Source of the DNA: CAWKGV01 sp963849305
GTDB lineage: Bacteria > Pseudomonadota > Alphaproteobacteria > Acetobacterales > Acetobacteraceae
Direction of reading: 5' to 3'
Assembly (NCBI GenBank): GCA_963849305.1
Contig: CAWKGV010000005.1
Coordinates: 1-64,000 of the forward strand
DNA length: 64,000 bases
Made by a program: the position numbers and the translations under genes. Each line of letters begins with the position of its first letter. The first letter of the stretch is position 1. Of the stretch, positions 1 to 10,600 are shown piece by piece. The notes beneath the pieces were generated by a model. It did not search any database, had not been told where the DNA came from, and was given only the letters and a program-made list of their open reading frames with translations.

Positions 1-1817
1 TATGATTCGAGCGTGATTTCCGCGCCCGATGCGTCCTTCACCTCGAGTTTCGGCGCAGCGTACGGCTCCCACTTATTCGGACCAAACTTCTCGAGCGATG
101 TCCGCAGATAGTTTCTTTGCCCACCGGGAGAACTGTCGCGAGGCGTTGCAGTAATGCCTGTTGACATCGCCCTTTCCAGTACCGGCAGATGCTTGTCGGC
201 GTCCGCGGAAACGTATAACAGGCGAGCCATGGCATCTTCCGCCTTAGCCTTCTCACCCGCGGCCGAATACGCGCGAACCAGTCCGCTGAGCGCGAAGATG
301 TCGTTCTTAGTAAGCTCGATCCCTTTCTCGAACGCCTTAATGGCGAGAATCGGACTCTTCACCTGAAGATACGCCTCGCCCAAACTGTTGTAGAGCGCTT
401 CGGGATAGAACGGCGGATCGGCATACGACCGCTGGAAGTCGAACTCCTTCTGTGCCGCTTCCGAAAGGTACTTGAGCCCCGTCAGCGTCTCTCCACGTGC
501 AAGCGCGAGGCGGCCCTTCAGTTCGGGAATCTGAACCTCATACACCTGAGTGAGGACGCCGCCCTTAATCTTTTCGACATCGGCTTTGAGCCCGGCGTGC
601 TCGATGATATTCTTCTCAGCGTTATCCGGATCGCCCTTACCCAAATAGGCGCGAGCCTGGAAGTAGGCTCGATTGACTTTATCCATCGTGATGTCGCGCC
701 AGGGGATATTCTTTTCTTTCAGCAATTCATCCCAACGCTCGAACTTCAGCAGCGCCCGCGGTAGAGAGGCAAGTCCGTAGGAATGGCTGCTGTTAAAGGA
801 GTCGGCGTTGCCTTGCGGATCGAGCGGCGCGTCGATCAGTTGCCGCGCGCCGAAGATCGCCGCGTCCACCATACCCATCTGCTCCTGGATATAGGAGAGA
901 TAGTTGCGGTTGTGTCCGTAGTTCCAATTATTGAAGGGAAACGTCATACGCTCCTGCATGTACTGCTTCTCGCGTCTCGTCGCCGCATCCATCGAAATGG
1001 CCGCTTCGTTCCACATGCCCACAATGCTGAAAATGTGCCCGGGCATGTGCAACGCGTGGCCGATTCCGGGGACGATCTCGCCATACCGCCGGGCGCTTAC
1101 CAGCGCAGTCTCCGGTTCGTTGTAGTCCCAATTGTGGATGCGGTAGTGATGGCGCGCCCGGATGATCGGGCTGTTTGGCCAGAATCTCGCGGATCATCAG
1201 CTCCGCGCCATAACGATCGCCGCCCATCGTATTCAATGGCGAGCAGTGCCCGTGCCTCCATGTCGTCCGGGTATTTGACGCACAACGTCTCGAGGATTTT
1301 CTTGCTGCGCTCGCGGGCGTCCTGCCGTCCGCCGCCATCGCGCAACGGATCGGGATAGAACCTCAGCGGCCATGGCTTCAATGTAGAGCCTCTCGCGGGG
1401 AGTGACTTTGTCCTTGCGCTTAAGCGCTTCGCGGATCATCTCGGCTGGACGGCCGCTGCCTCCGAGGCCGCGTATCTCGCTCGCCCGCGCCAGTCCCCAA
1501 TAAGCCATGGCGTTGTCAGGCTCGAGCTTGAGACACCAGCGGAATGAGCGCTCCGCCTCGTAATCCCAGAAAGAGTGCAGAAGCGCGTTGCCCTGGTCGA
1601 ACCACTTCTGGACTTCAGGATTCTTGGTGGTGATCGGGAAGTGCGCCTCGCCGATGCCTTCGATTACCCACGGCTTCTCGCGAGGTCCGGTGTCGAACGC
1701 ATCGCCGTGCGCGGAGTGCCCGAGCCGGTCGAGCAGAGTCGTGGAATTGGGTTCAAAACCGTGCAACCGCGCAATCGCCAGGATGCCCAGGATGCAATGA
1801 CAAACGAAACGCTTCAT
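1..1817 (-). CDS. TPR-repeat secreted protein, frameshifted and cut by the window edge
   Basis: The start ATG at 1817 opens a signal-peptide-like stretch (MKRFVCHCILGILAIARLHG). TPR-like helices follow, with the conserved words HMPGHIF and HNWDY seen in a family of tetratricopeptide proteins common in Acidobacteria. The protein probably works as a periplasmic scaffold; its partner is unknown. The frame is broken at three places, near 1375, 1225 and 1160. Removing one base at each place restores a continuous protein (for example AEMIREALKRKDK, then LETLCVKYPDD, then GAELMIREILAKQPDHPGA, then HHYRIHNWDY). The frame is then open to base 1, so the C-terminus lies outside the window. The family assignment is good; the function is not known. 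Confidence 0.7.
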
Positions 1818-1867
1818 TTGCAGATTCTCGCGCGAAAAGCCGGGAAAGTACAGTGGGCGTTGTTGGG

Positions 1868-2435
1868 TAGCCAATAACTTAACTTAACAAGACACAGAGG
1901 AATGATTTACGTTTGCATATGACGACAGGTCCCTTCAGCCGACATTGAAAGCTGTCAGAGCGTCGTGAACTTTCTTGCCAACTTTCCGTAGAGGAAAACG
2001 GTACCTATCGTTGCTGATAGACTTGCCGGGAAAGCGTCCGCTTCCCTCCAAAGCTTGAACAAGATATCGGTGGCCGGTACTTTCATGAGTCCCTCCAGAT
2101 CGGCCTCGGCATCATTTAAATACTTGCGGTTGTTATAACGGAAAGCCTGCTCGTCCAAATACCGAAACAGATGGAAGGGTTCGACGCTGAGTAGGTTCCG
2201 TTCAAGCCGCGCTTTAGCTTCGGTGTGAATTGGGGCGCGTCATGCTTTTCGCGATCAATGCCAACGCTGCCGCACTTGGGCAAGTGACGCCCTTTGGCCA
2301 GCGGCGCTACACCACGTACTCGCGGCAGTCACTAGCCCAGCGAAGTAGAAATCGCTTCTTGAAGTGTGTGTTCGGGTGCCCTGCTTAGAGAATAGCGGGC
2401 TTTGTCTATTTTGTTAAGTTAAGTTATTGCCCAAA
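1868..2435. mobile_element. Decayed IS1595-family (ISXO2-like) element remnant
   Basis: The 19-bp word CAATAACTTAACTTAACAA at about 1872-1890 is repeated in exact inverted orientation at about 2411-2429, next to GGG-type ends. Between them, on the minus strand (about 2215 to 1955), lies the C-terminal end of an ISXO2-like transposase: FHLFRYLDEQAFRYNNRK, the conserved DEQAFR(Y/F)NNR box of this family. The remaining ~300 bp has no intact transposase core. At about 560 bp the element is too short to be active; it could still be moved in trans like a MITE. Confidence 0.65.
1955..2215 (-). pseudogene. ISXO2-like transposase C-terminal fragment
   Basis: About 85 codons survive. The fragment includes the hallmark motif DEQAFRYNNRK near its start. 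After that the sequence no longer follows the family well and stops at 1955. No N-terminal zinc-ribbon or DDE core was found upstream, so this is a remnant inside the inverted-repeat-bounded element. Confidence 0.6.
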
Positions 2436-2494
2436 TGGGGAACTCGGTAAAAATGTGAGAACTTTCCCCGGTAAAGCTACAATCTTACTTGGAA

Positions 2495-5119
2495 ATGGAA
2501 TCTAACAACGCCAGTCTGCCGCCATTGATCGATCGGGAACTATTCTTCGGGAATCCCGAAATCACTTCCGCGACCCTGTCTCCGGACGGGGCGTATCTTG
2601 CGTTCGTAAAGCCATGGAAAGACACCCTGAACGTGTGGGTGAAAAAGCGCGAAGAACCCTTCGAAGCCGCCCGCCTGCTCACCGCGGAGACGGCCCGCCC
2701 CATCGCCGACTATCTCTGGACACGCGATGGCAAATACGTCGTCTACGTCAAGGACAAGGAGGGCGACGAGAACTTCAACGCCTATGCGGTCGATCCCTCT
2801 GCGCCGCCGGCTCCTCAGTCGGACGCCCCGCCCGCTCGCGACCTCACCGGCCTCGATGGCGTCCAGGTGCATCTCTACGCCGCGCCCAAACACGAACCGG
2901 ATATCCTCTATATCGGTCTGAACGATCGCGATAAGGCTTGGCACGATCTTTATCGGCTGCGCATTTCCACCGGCGAGCGCACGCTCATGCGGCAGAACAC
3001 CGAGCAGATCGCGGGTTGGTTCTTCGATCTGAAAGGAAATTTGCGCCTCGCTTTTCGCGTGAAAGATAGCGGCGATCAGGAGATTCTGCGCGTCGACCCC
3101 GAGCAGTTCACACAGGTTTACTCATGTAGTGTCTTCGAAAACGCCGAGCCCGTTCGTTTCCATCCGGACAGCCGCCGGGTATATCTCGAAACGAACAAGG
3201 GCGACACCGTGGATCTGACTCAGCTCGTGCTCTTCGATCCCGCGTCCGGGGACATCGAGCCGGTCGAGTCCGATCCGTTGGGCCGCGTCGATTTCGGCGG
3301 CTGCCAGTTCCACGAAGTTACCGACGAACTGATCTGCACCGCCTACGACGACGACAGGGTTCGCCGCTACTTTCGCGACAAGGAGTTCGAAGCCGATTTC
3401 CGTTACCTCGAAGAGCAACTCCCCAACCGGGAGGTCTCTTTCAATTCGCGAACCAGTGACGATCGCGTCTGGGTCGTGACAGCCGAAAGCGATACGGAGC
3501 CTGGCGAGACGTACATTTTCGATCGCGGCTCGCGCAAGCTGGAATTCCAATTCCGCATTCGCGAAAAACTGCCTCGCGATGCGATGGCCGAGATGAAACC
3601 TCTCCGCTATCGCTCGTCCGACGGCTTGGAAATCCCCGCCTATCTTACGCTACCGCGTGGTCTGGTGCCGCACCGTCTACCTCTGCTCGTGGTACCTCAC
3701 GGCGGTCCGTGGGCTCGCGACGAATGGGGCTATTCCGAGTTTGCCCAGTTCTTCGCGAATCGCGGGTATGCCGTGCTGACCCCAAATTTCCGCGGCTCTA
3801 CTGGATTTGGTAAGAAGTTCCTGAACGCGGGTAACGGCGCCTGGGGACGCGAGATGCAGGACGACATCACATGGGGCGTAAAGCATCTCGTCTCCGAAGG
3901 CATTGCCGATCCCAAGCGCGTCGGTATTCTGGGCGGATCCTACGGAGGTTACGCGACCCTGGCCGGGGTGGCATTCACACCGGATCTTTATGCCGCGGCG
4001 GTCGATATCGTCGGCCCGTCGAATCTGAATACCATGCTCGAATCCATCCCAGCGTATTGGGAAGCGGGCCGCAAGCTACTTTACGCGCGCATGGCCGATC
4101 CTGGTACGCCAGAGGGCAAGCGATGGCTCGAAGAGCGGTCTCCGCTATTTTCCGCGGAGCACATACGCACTCCGCTGCTGGTTGTGCAGGGCGCCAACGA
4201 TCCCCGCGTCAACCGCGCCGAAGCCGAGCAGATCGTAATCGCTCTGCGCGACCGCGGGTTCCCGGTGGAATACATTCTCGCCCCCGATGAGGGCCACGGT
4301 TTTGCGCGGCCGGTGAATAACATGGCCATGTTCATGGCCGCCGAGAAGTTCCTGGCCACTCATCTCGGCGGACGCTATCAGGCTGGCGGCACACCCGAAG
4401 TCGTCGCCCGATTCAAAGAAATTACGGTCGATCCTCAAACCGTTAAGCTCACCCCGAAGGTCGATCCGCTGACCATAGGCGTGCCGAAGGTCATTTCCGG
4501 CCTGACGCCGGGCAAATACAAATACATAGCCAAGATCGAGGTGGAAGGCGAATCCATGGGCATCAAGATGTCCACCACCGTTAAGGACAAAGCGGGCGCG
4601 TGGCTCGTGACGGATGAGATGGGCTTGATGATGATGTCCATGAAGGACACGGCGGTGCTGGAGAAGGGCAGCTTGGTGATGATTGAGCGCTCCCTGGCTC
4701 TAGGCAGCGACAAGATCCAACTCAAATTTACGGAGACCAAAGCAATCGGCAAAGCCAAGGCGGATGGCGAGCAAGCCGAGATCGAGATGGAAATTGGCGG
4801 GCGAATTTTTGGGGAAGGACCGGGATATCCGCTGGTGATCGCGTGCTTGCCCTTAGCTGAAGGCTACACGGCGCTTTTCCGCACGTTCGACATTCACAAG
4901 CAAAAGGCTAGGGCTGTGCGGTTGGAGGTGATCGGATCGGAGCGAGTCGAGGTCCCGGCCGGAAAGTTCGACGCCTTCCGCGTAGATCTGACATCGGCTG
5001 ATGGAGGCCCGGAACGCTCTACGGTATGGGTTGCGAAGGAGCCGCGTAAGGCCGTGAAATTCTCCACTATCATGCTCGAATTGGCCGGTGCCAAACTGGA
5101 AGCCGAGTTGGCGAAATAG
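2495..5119 (+). CDS. S9 family peptidase (prolyl oligopeptidase) with C-terminal beta-domain extension
   Basis: This serine peptidase has an N-terminal beta-propeller (WD40-like, roughly residues 20-360) and a C-terminal alpha/beta-hydrolase domain. The catalytic triad is visible as Ser482 in GGSYGGYA, Asp569 in GANDPRV and His601 in DEGHGF. Such enzymes cleave oligopeptides. Residues from about 645 to the end are an extra domain of about 230 residues (VPAGKFDAFRVD, STVWVAKEPRKAVKF) that resembles DUF3108-type beta domains and is not part of normal S9 peptidases. The start is set at ATG 2495; an in-frame TTG lies two codons upstream. I see no signal peptide, which is unusual for an acidobacterial S9 peptidase and could mean a cytoplasmic enzyme. 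Confidence 0.88.
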   Translation: MESNNASLPPLIDRELFFGNPEITSATLSPDGAYLAFVKPWKDTLNVWVKKREEPFEAARLLTAETARPIADYLWTRDGKYVVYVKDKEGDENFNAYAVDPSAPPAPQSDAPPARDLTGLDGVQVHLYAAPKHEPDILYIGLNDRDKAWHDLYRLRISTGERTLMRQNTEQIAGWFFDLKGNLRLAFRVKDSGDQEILRVDPEQFTQVYSCSVFENAEPVRFHPDSRRVYLETNKGDTVDLTQLVLFDPASGDIEPVESDPLGRVDFGGCQFHEVTDELICTAYDDDRVRRYFRDKEFEADFRYLEEQLPNREVSFNSRTSDDRVWVVTAESDTEPGETYIFDRGSRKLEFQFRIREKLPRDAMAEMKPLRYRSSDGLEIPAYLTLPRGLVPHRLPLLVVPHGGPWARDEWGYSEFAQFFANRGYAVLTPNFRGSTGFGKKFLNAGNGAWGREMQDDITWGVKHLVSEGIADPKRVGILGGSYGGYATLAGVAFTPDLYAAAVDIVGPSNLNTMLESIPAYWEAGRKLLYARMADPGTPEGKRWLEERSPLFSAEHIRTPLLVVQGANDPRVNRAEAEQIVIALRDRGFPVEYILAPDEGHGFARPVNNMAMFMAAEKFLATHLGGRYQAGGTPEVVARFKEITVDPQTVKLTPKVDPLTIGVPKVISGLTPGKYKYIAKIEVEGESMGIKMSTTVKDKAGAWLVTDEMGLMMMSMKDTAVLEKGSLVMIERSLALGSDKIQLKFTETKAIGKAKADGEQAEIEMEIGGRIFGEGPGYPLVIACLPLAEGYTALFRTFDIHKQKARAVRLEVIGSERVEVPAGKFDAFRVDLTSADGGPERSTVWVAKEPRKAVKFSTIMLELAGAKLEAELAK

Positions 5120-5182
5120 CTTCGGAGTAGCATTTCGTCTGGTGAGTGTCAGACCAAGAATTAAGCTCGAAATCAGAGGTAT

Positions 5183-5199
5183 CAGCGGCGTTGCCGCTG
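5183..5199. terminator. Hairpin after the S9 peptidase gene
   Basis: CAGCGGC-gtt-GCCGCTG is a perfect 7-bp stem with a 3-nt loop, 64 bp after the S9 stop codon. It lacks a T-run, so a role in termination is only likely. The rest of 5120-5347 holds no gene that I can support. Confidence 0.35.
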
Positions 5200-5347
5200 G
5201 CAGGAACAGGAAACGTCATCTGGCTGTCTTCGTCGGTGATCGTGACCGGGGCTGCGGCTACTATGAAAAATTGCTGGAAGCCGTACTGTCAGCCAACTCC
5301 AACCAGAACAAACAACGCGAGACCTGCGTACCCCATCGTGAACTTTA

Positions 5348-6842
5348 ATGAAAACACAATCAAAAATCCTTCTCACTTGCCTTGTCGGCTGGCTCATCCT
5401 CAGTAATGTGATGAACGCTGAGGCGGAGAAGGAGACCCGGTATCTGGCCTTTCAGATCTTCACCTATGGTCCCAATCCGAAAATCGCCACCATGGGCGAG
5501 GGGACGAACCCCCAACCCGCCAGGTTCCCGGACAAGGCGGTGCTTCGAGACTACATCGAGGACATCAAACGGCGGATCGGCACCGTAGGCGACCGGCAAA
5601 CCCGGTTGGCTGTCATGTTGGGGCAGATCAGTTTTGATCATGGTGACGCCGAGGTCACCAAGTTTATTGAGCTTGGATTTGAATTAGCCGTTGAGACCGA
5701 TGTGGCTGTCGGTTTCCATATCGACGATTCCATGTTCTGGGCGAGGCGCAAGGATCTATGGAGCGATCCGAAGAACGTGGAGGCCATGGACTGGGACGGG
5801 ACGCCATGTACGGGCCGACGCCTGGACTGGCAAACTGGACCTGGAGCAAAGCCGGATGGCGCGCCACCGCAGATGTGTTTCAACAGCAAGGTTATTCAGC
5901 GGGAGGTGCAGCAGCGTTCCGCCCTGATAGGCAAGGCAATCCAGGCGGGCGTAAAGCGGCTGCAGCAGCTCAAAAGGCCGGAGCTGTTCGCGGCTGTCAT
6001 TGCCGGCTCGGAGACGCAGATCGGCCAGGATTTCAAGACGGGCAAGTATCTCGGGTATCGCGCGCTGCTCAACCGGGGCTTCAGTCGCGAGCACCCGCCG
6101 CAGGACATGGATATCGAGCGGGAAAAGGTCGTCCAGGAATTCATCGAACTATGGACGAAAGGACTCGCCGAGGCCGGAGTTTCCCCGCAGAAAATCTACT
6201 CCCATACCGCGCTCTTCTCGCGCCGCGCTTTCAAAATCGGGGGCGATAAAGGAGATGGCGTATTCCCAGCACAATCATTTTGCGCCCGCTTCCGTGGCCT
6301 TCGGGAAATACCACAGGCCTGGTTTTTCGACCTACCCGCATCCAGGCAATTTTGACGAAATTTACGAGGAACTGGCCAGGCACAAGCAGGTGGGCTGGGC
6401 ATCCTGCGAAGGGACGAATTTACAGCTCGGCAGCGGGCCCGGACAATCGGGCATGAATATGGAAACTTACCTGGCGAAAATGTTCAACCACGGCGGCACG
6501 CTGGTCAACATCTTCTCCTGGGGAATCGGGGGCGAAGCCAACAAGAACATGAGTTTCCGCGTGGTTACCGAGGGAGAAGAAGCCCTGGCGGCCTATCGCA
6601 AGTTTCTGAAGGGCGACCAGTTGGTCGAAACGAAGACGGAGGCGTTGACCCTCATGGAACGCTTGCCTCCCAAGATTCATAAAATCCAGAACGAACTACC
6701 CGCATGGATGCAAAAGGGCGGAAATATGAACAAGGCCAGCGCGCTCATGCAAGAATTGAAAGCACATCTGAATGCCAGGAACTTCGATGAAGCCGAGAAT
6801 ACAGCGGATTCTATTCTGAAGATGATGGGCGAGCAACCTTGA
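5348..6842 (+). CDS. Secreted protein of unknown function, possibly glycoside-hydrolase-like (one frameshift)
   Basis: The gene starts at ATG 5348 with a clear signal peptide (MKTQSKILLTCLVGWLILS, then an Ala-rich cleavage region). The body is rich in Trp, Gly and acidic residues (FHIDDSMFWARRKDLW; FSTYPHPGNFDEIYEELARH; NIFSWGIGG), in a way that recalls TIM-barrel glycosidases. I do not recognise a defined family. The frame changes between 6240 and 6265 near a run of five Gs. The second part, from GAIKEMAYSQHNHFAP to the stop at 6842, is clearly the continuation. It ends with a helical tail of about 60 residues (NKASALMQELKAHLNARN). No neighbour explains its role. Confidence 0.55.
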
Positions 6843-7233
6843 AGCCTGCAGGCTGCGTTGAAAATGTTGCGCGCGATGTGCATTGAGTTGACCTCCAAAG
6901 GACCCAATCAGAGAGGCCGAAACTTTTTTGTCCGGCTGCGGATGAAAGACGTTGGATACTGGCACAATGCCGGGCGTCTCACCGGTGAACGCCACTATCC
7001 TTGAACTCCATGAACATGCGGACGGTGGCGAGCGTGTCGAGCGCTTTCTTTTCGGACACCGAAGCCGTTTTACGTCCACCGATCTTGTTACGTCAACCCA
7101 AAGCTCCAAGGATATTCGGCGGCGCGAGGGCGGTACATTCGAAGCGGCGAGTGCCATCTACAGCATCTCGGCTCTGCGACTCGGTCCTGCACTCTTGCCA
7201 AGCGCCTTGGGAGAGCGAATATGCACGGCCTGC
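6843..7233. other. Intergenic stretch without a supported gene
   Basis: Short open frames exist on both strands, but none has a plausible start, a ribosome site and protein-like composition together. One minus-strand frame of about 40 codons (about 7105-6985, KTASVSEKKALDTLATVRMF) looks protein-like but has no start codon. It may be an eroded gene. Confidence 0.4.
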
Positions 7234-7494
7234 CTAGTTGCGGCCACATACGCCGGGGTTGCTGCACATTCCGCCCGGGCACATAGGAGCCTCAGATCGT
7301 GACGGAGCGCCATTCGCGTGAGCCGCGAAAGTGGAGTACTCCTGGCTGAGATGAGTGTCGCCGCAGGAGGGACAGGCCAGCCCGCTGCTTTGTTCCGTCG
7401 TTTGTTCTATTTGTTCCGTGGTTTGTTCCGAACGCCGCACCAACTTCTCGAACTTGTTACCGCAGGAATCACACTTGTATTCGTAAATAGGCAT
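7234..7494 (-). CDS. FmdB-type zinc-ribbon protein
   Basis: The protein begins MPIYEYKCDSCGNKFE, the signature start of the FmdB/CxxC_CxxC_SSSS small zinc-ribbon family. The first pair is CDSCG and the second CPSCG, so four cysteines can bind one zinc. A Cys-rich tail (CPGGMCSNPGVCG) follows. The linker between the pairs holds a low-complexity EQTTEQ repeat. The family has been linked to regulation of formamidase/amidase genes, but most members have no known function. Start chosen at 7494, where the conserved MP(I/T)YEY begins. Confidence 0.8.
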   Translation of the reverse strand: MPIYEYKCDSCGNKFEKLVRRSEQTTEQIEQTTEQSSGLACPSCGDTHLSQEYSTFAAHANGAPSRSEAPMCPGGMCSNPGVCGRN

Positions 7495-7623
7495 AGAAGA
7501 GGACCGATCCAATTTTACCAGCCGGAGGCCAGGCGGCGCACTGGCTTTCTTTATCGATTTTTAATCGCGCCGGCGAGCCTGAGCGCAACTGGCGACGTCG
7601 ATTCTGTGTTACTGTTCCAGCAA

Positions 7624-10600
7624 ATGTCTCGAAATTCTGTTCTCGCAATGGTGTGTTTGGCGTTCAGTGCGATCCCTGTTTTCGGACAAGCAACCGGCCG
7701 TCTCACAGGTTTGGTGACTGATCCTTCCGGCGCCGCTGTACCCAACGCGATTGTCGATCTGCTGCTGAATGAGGGTGGCAAACCGGTGCTGTCTACTACC
7801 ACGACCTCCGACGGATTGTTCACCATGACGGGAATCCGTACCGGCACTTACCAACTTACGGTGACGGCGACTTCGTTCTCCCCATATCGCGCAGGCCGCG
7901 TGGTAATTGACGCGAGCCGCGAGACCACGCTTCCAGCAATCAAATTGACGGTAGCCTCGACCACTACAACGGTTCAAGTCACCGAAGACATTGAAACCGT
8001 ACAAACCTCAAATGCCGAAGCATCAACGACCATTTCAACCAAACAGATCGCGCGGCTGCCGATTCTCGATCGCGATGTCGTCAGCCTCATCTCCACGCAA
8101 CCGGGCGTCGCCGACAATGGCAATGGCGAAACGGTAATCGATGGCCAGCGGTCTTCATTCAGCAATGTCACGCTCGATGGAATCAACGTTCAGGATAACT
8201 TCATCCGTACCGGCGGCCTTGACTACCAGCCAAATAAGTTACTCATGGGTCAGGTATCGGAGTTCACCATCGTTAGTTCGAATGGCAATGCGACTTTGGG
8301 GGGCGGAGCGTCGCAAGTGAACCTTGTGACGCCGTCTGGCACCAACCAACTGCACGGACAAGCCTATTGGTACAACCGTAATAATTACTTCGCGGCGAAT
8401 AACTGGTTCGACAACTTAGACGGAAACCCTCGTCCCTTTCTCAATCAGAACCAGTTTGGCGTATCGGTAGGCGGCCCGATTAAACGCGACAAGCTATTTT
8501 TCTATTTCAACTATGAAGGTGTGCGGACCCGGCAGCAGACCGAAATTGATGAGACGATTCCAACGGCCAGCGCGCGGCAAGGTATCTTCAGTTATATCGA
8601 TACTAGGACCGGAAAATTGCAGCAAGTGAATATTCTGGGCGCGATGGCGCTTAAAGCCGATCCTGTTATGGCGCAGATCCTGGCGCAGGTACCAGGTCCC
8701 GAAAAGATCAACAACTTTCGAACCGGAGACAGCCAGCCCGGCCTGCTGCTCAACACGGCCGGATACGCTTTTAATCAGCGGAACAACGAGGATCGGAATA
8801 ATATTACCGGTCGCCTTGACTACATTCTTTCGACAAAGAATAATTTCAGCGCGACTTACGCGTTCAACAACGATCGGGTGGACCGCGGCGACGCGGCAAC
8901 GAATTTCGCGTTGGCTCCGCCGGTCTTCAACGATAACGCGGCCAAACTTCTATCCCTGGCGTGGCGCTGGAATCCCATGCCTTCGCTGACGAACGAGTTG
9001 CGCGGAGGGTTCAATCTATCGCCCGGCATCTTTGCTTCGACTACAAACTATCCCGCATTTTTCGTTGACGGCACTGCCTGGAGTAATCCGATTAACGAGT
9101 TTCTTCCTCAGGGACGCTTTACCGACACTTTCCAAATCAACGATGGAGCCACCTGGGTGCATGGCCGCCACACGTTCCAGTTCGGCTTTCAATCGGAGCA
9201 CATCCGCGTGAACGCATATGACTACGGTGGAACGATTCCGGATTATGTGGTGGCGACCGGCGCGGGCCATTCCGGCCTCACCTCACGTCAACTGCCCAAT
9301 ATCAGTCAGGCGGATCTCGATAATGCTAACGTCCTGCTCGCCAGTCTCGCGGGTCTGGTCGATAGCGGGTCTCAGAATTTCAACGTAACCAGCCAGACTT
9401 CCGGCTTTGTTTCCGGCGCTCCGTACAGAAGGAATTATACGTTGTCGAATTACTCGGGCTATCTTCTAGATACGTGGAAGGCGTGGCCGAAGTTTACCAT
9501 CACGCTAGGTCTGCGCTACGAGTACTTCACACCGACAACCGAGATAAATGGACTCGGTCTGCTACCGGTTTTGCAGAACGGCAACCCTATCGTTACGCTG
9601 CTCGATCCTAACGGCACGCTGAACTTCGCCGGCAACGGGAGCCGGCCTTTCTACAATCCTTCGAAGACAAACTTCGCGCCTAACGTGGGGTTCGCGTGGG
9701 ACATATTCGGCAACGGAAAGACCGCTCTACGGGGAGGCTACAGCGTTCATTACGTCAATGATGAAGCGATTCGCGCGGTCGACAATAACAGCAACACCAA
9801 TAGCGGATTGACTGCGAGCAGTGCCTTTGTCGGGTCGAAGGCGTTCGTCAGTAGTGCGCCCGCGCTTGCCGTTCCAGTGTTCCATATTCCGCTTACGTAC
9901 GCGGACAATTACAACAACGATCCAACGTCGGCGCTCGGGCTGATCGATCCCAATCTTAAAACGCCGTATGTGCAAGAGTACCGGATCAGTATCCAGCAGA
10001 GAATCAAGGGGACGATTGTGGAGGCAAGTTACGTCGGCAACCACGGCGTCCAGGAGATTCGCGCGTTCGACTTCAATCAGGTACAGATCAACTCTCACGG
10101 CTTCCTGGCGGACTTCCTGCGCGCGCAGCACAACGGGTTTCTGGCCCAGCAGGCGAATCCGGCGGCAGGCTTCGTTCCTACGTACAACGCGGCCATCCCC
10201 GGGAGCCAGCCCCTCACTGTGTTTCCGCTTCTCAAGGCTGGCGGTTCGATCAGCGGCCGGAATGCCGATCCCACGGTTCTCGCGGATATTGCGGAAGGGC
10301 AGGTGGGAGAGCTCGCTTCGTACTATCAGATCAATGGGCTGAACGGTAACGTGAACTTCTTCCAAAATACCAACGCGCTTGGAACAAACTACCTGACTAA
10401 CTTCAGCAACTCCAGCTACAACGCGCTTCAGATCGACGTCCGGCATCGTGTTGAGACTGGATTGTACCTTCAAGCGAACTATACTTTCTCCAAGGTGTTG
10501 TCCGACGCCGATGGTAATACTCAGGAACGGTTCGATCCGTTCCTGAACGTATTTAATGGCGGCCTGGAGCGCGCCCGTGCGCCCTTCGATATCACTCACG

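Noticed and set aside
783..1358. 191-codon plus-strand open frame
   Set aside because: Antisense to the TPR protein, whose conserved motifs are on the minus strand.
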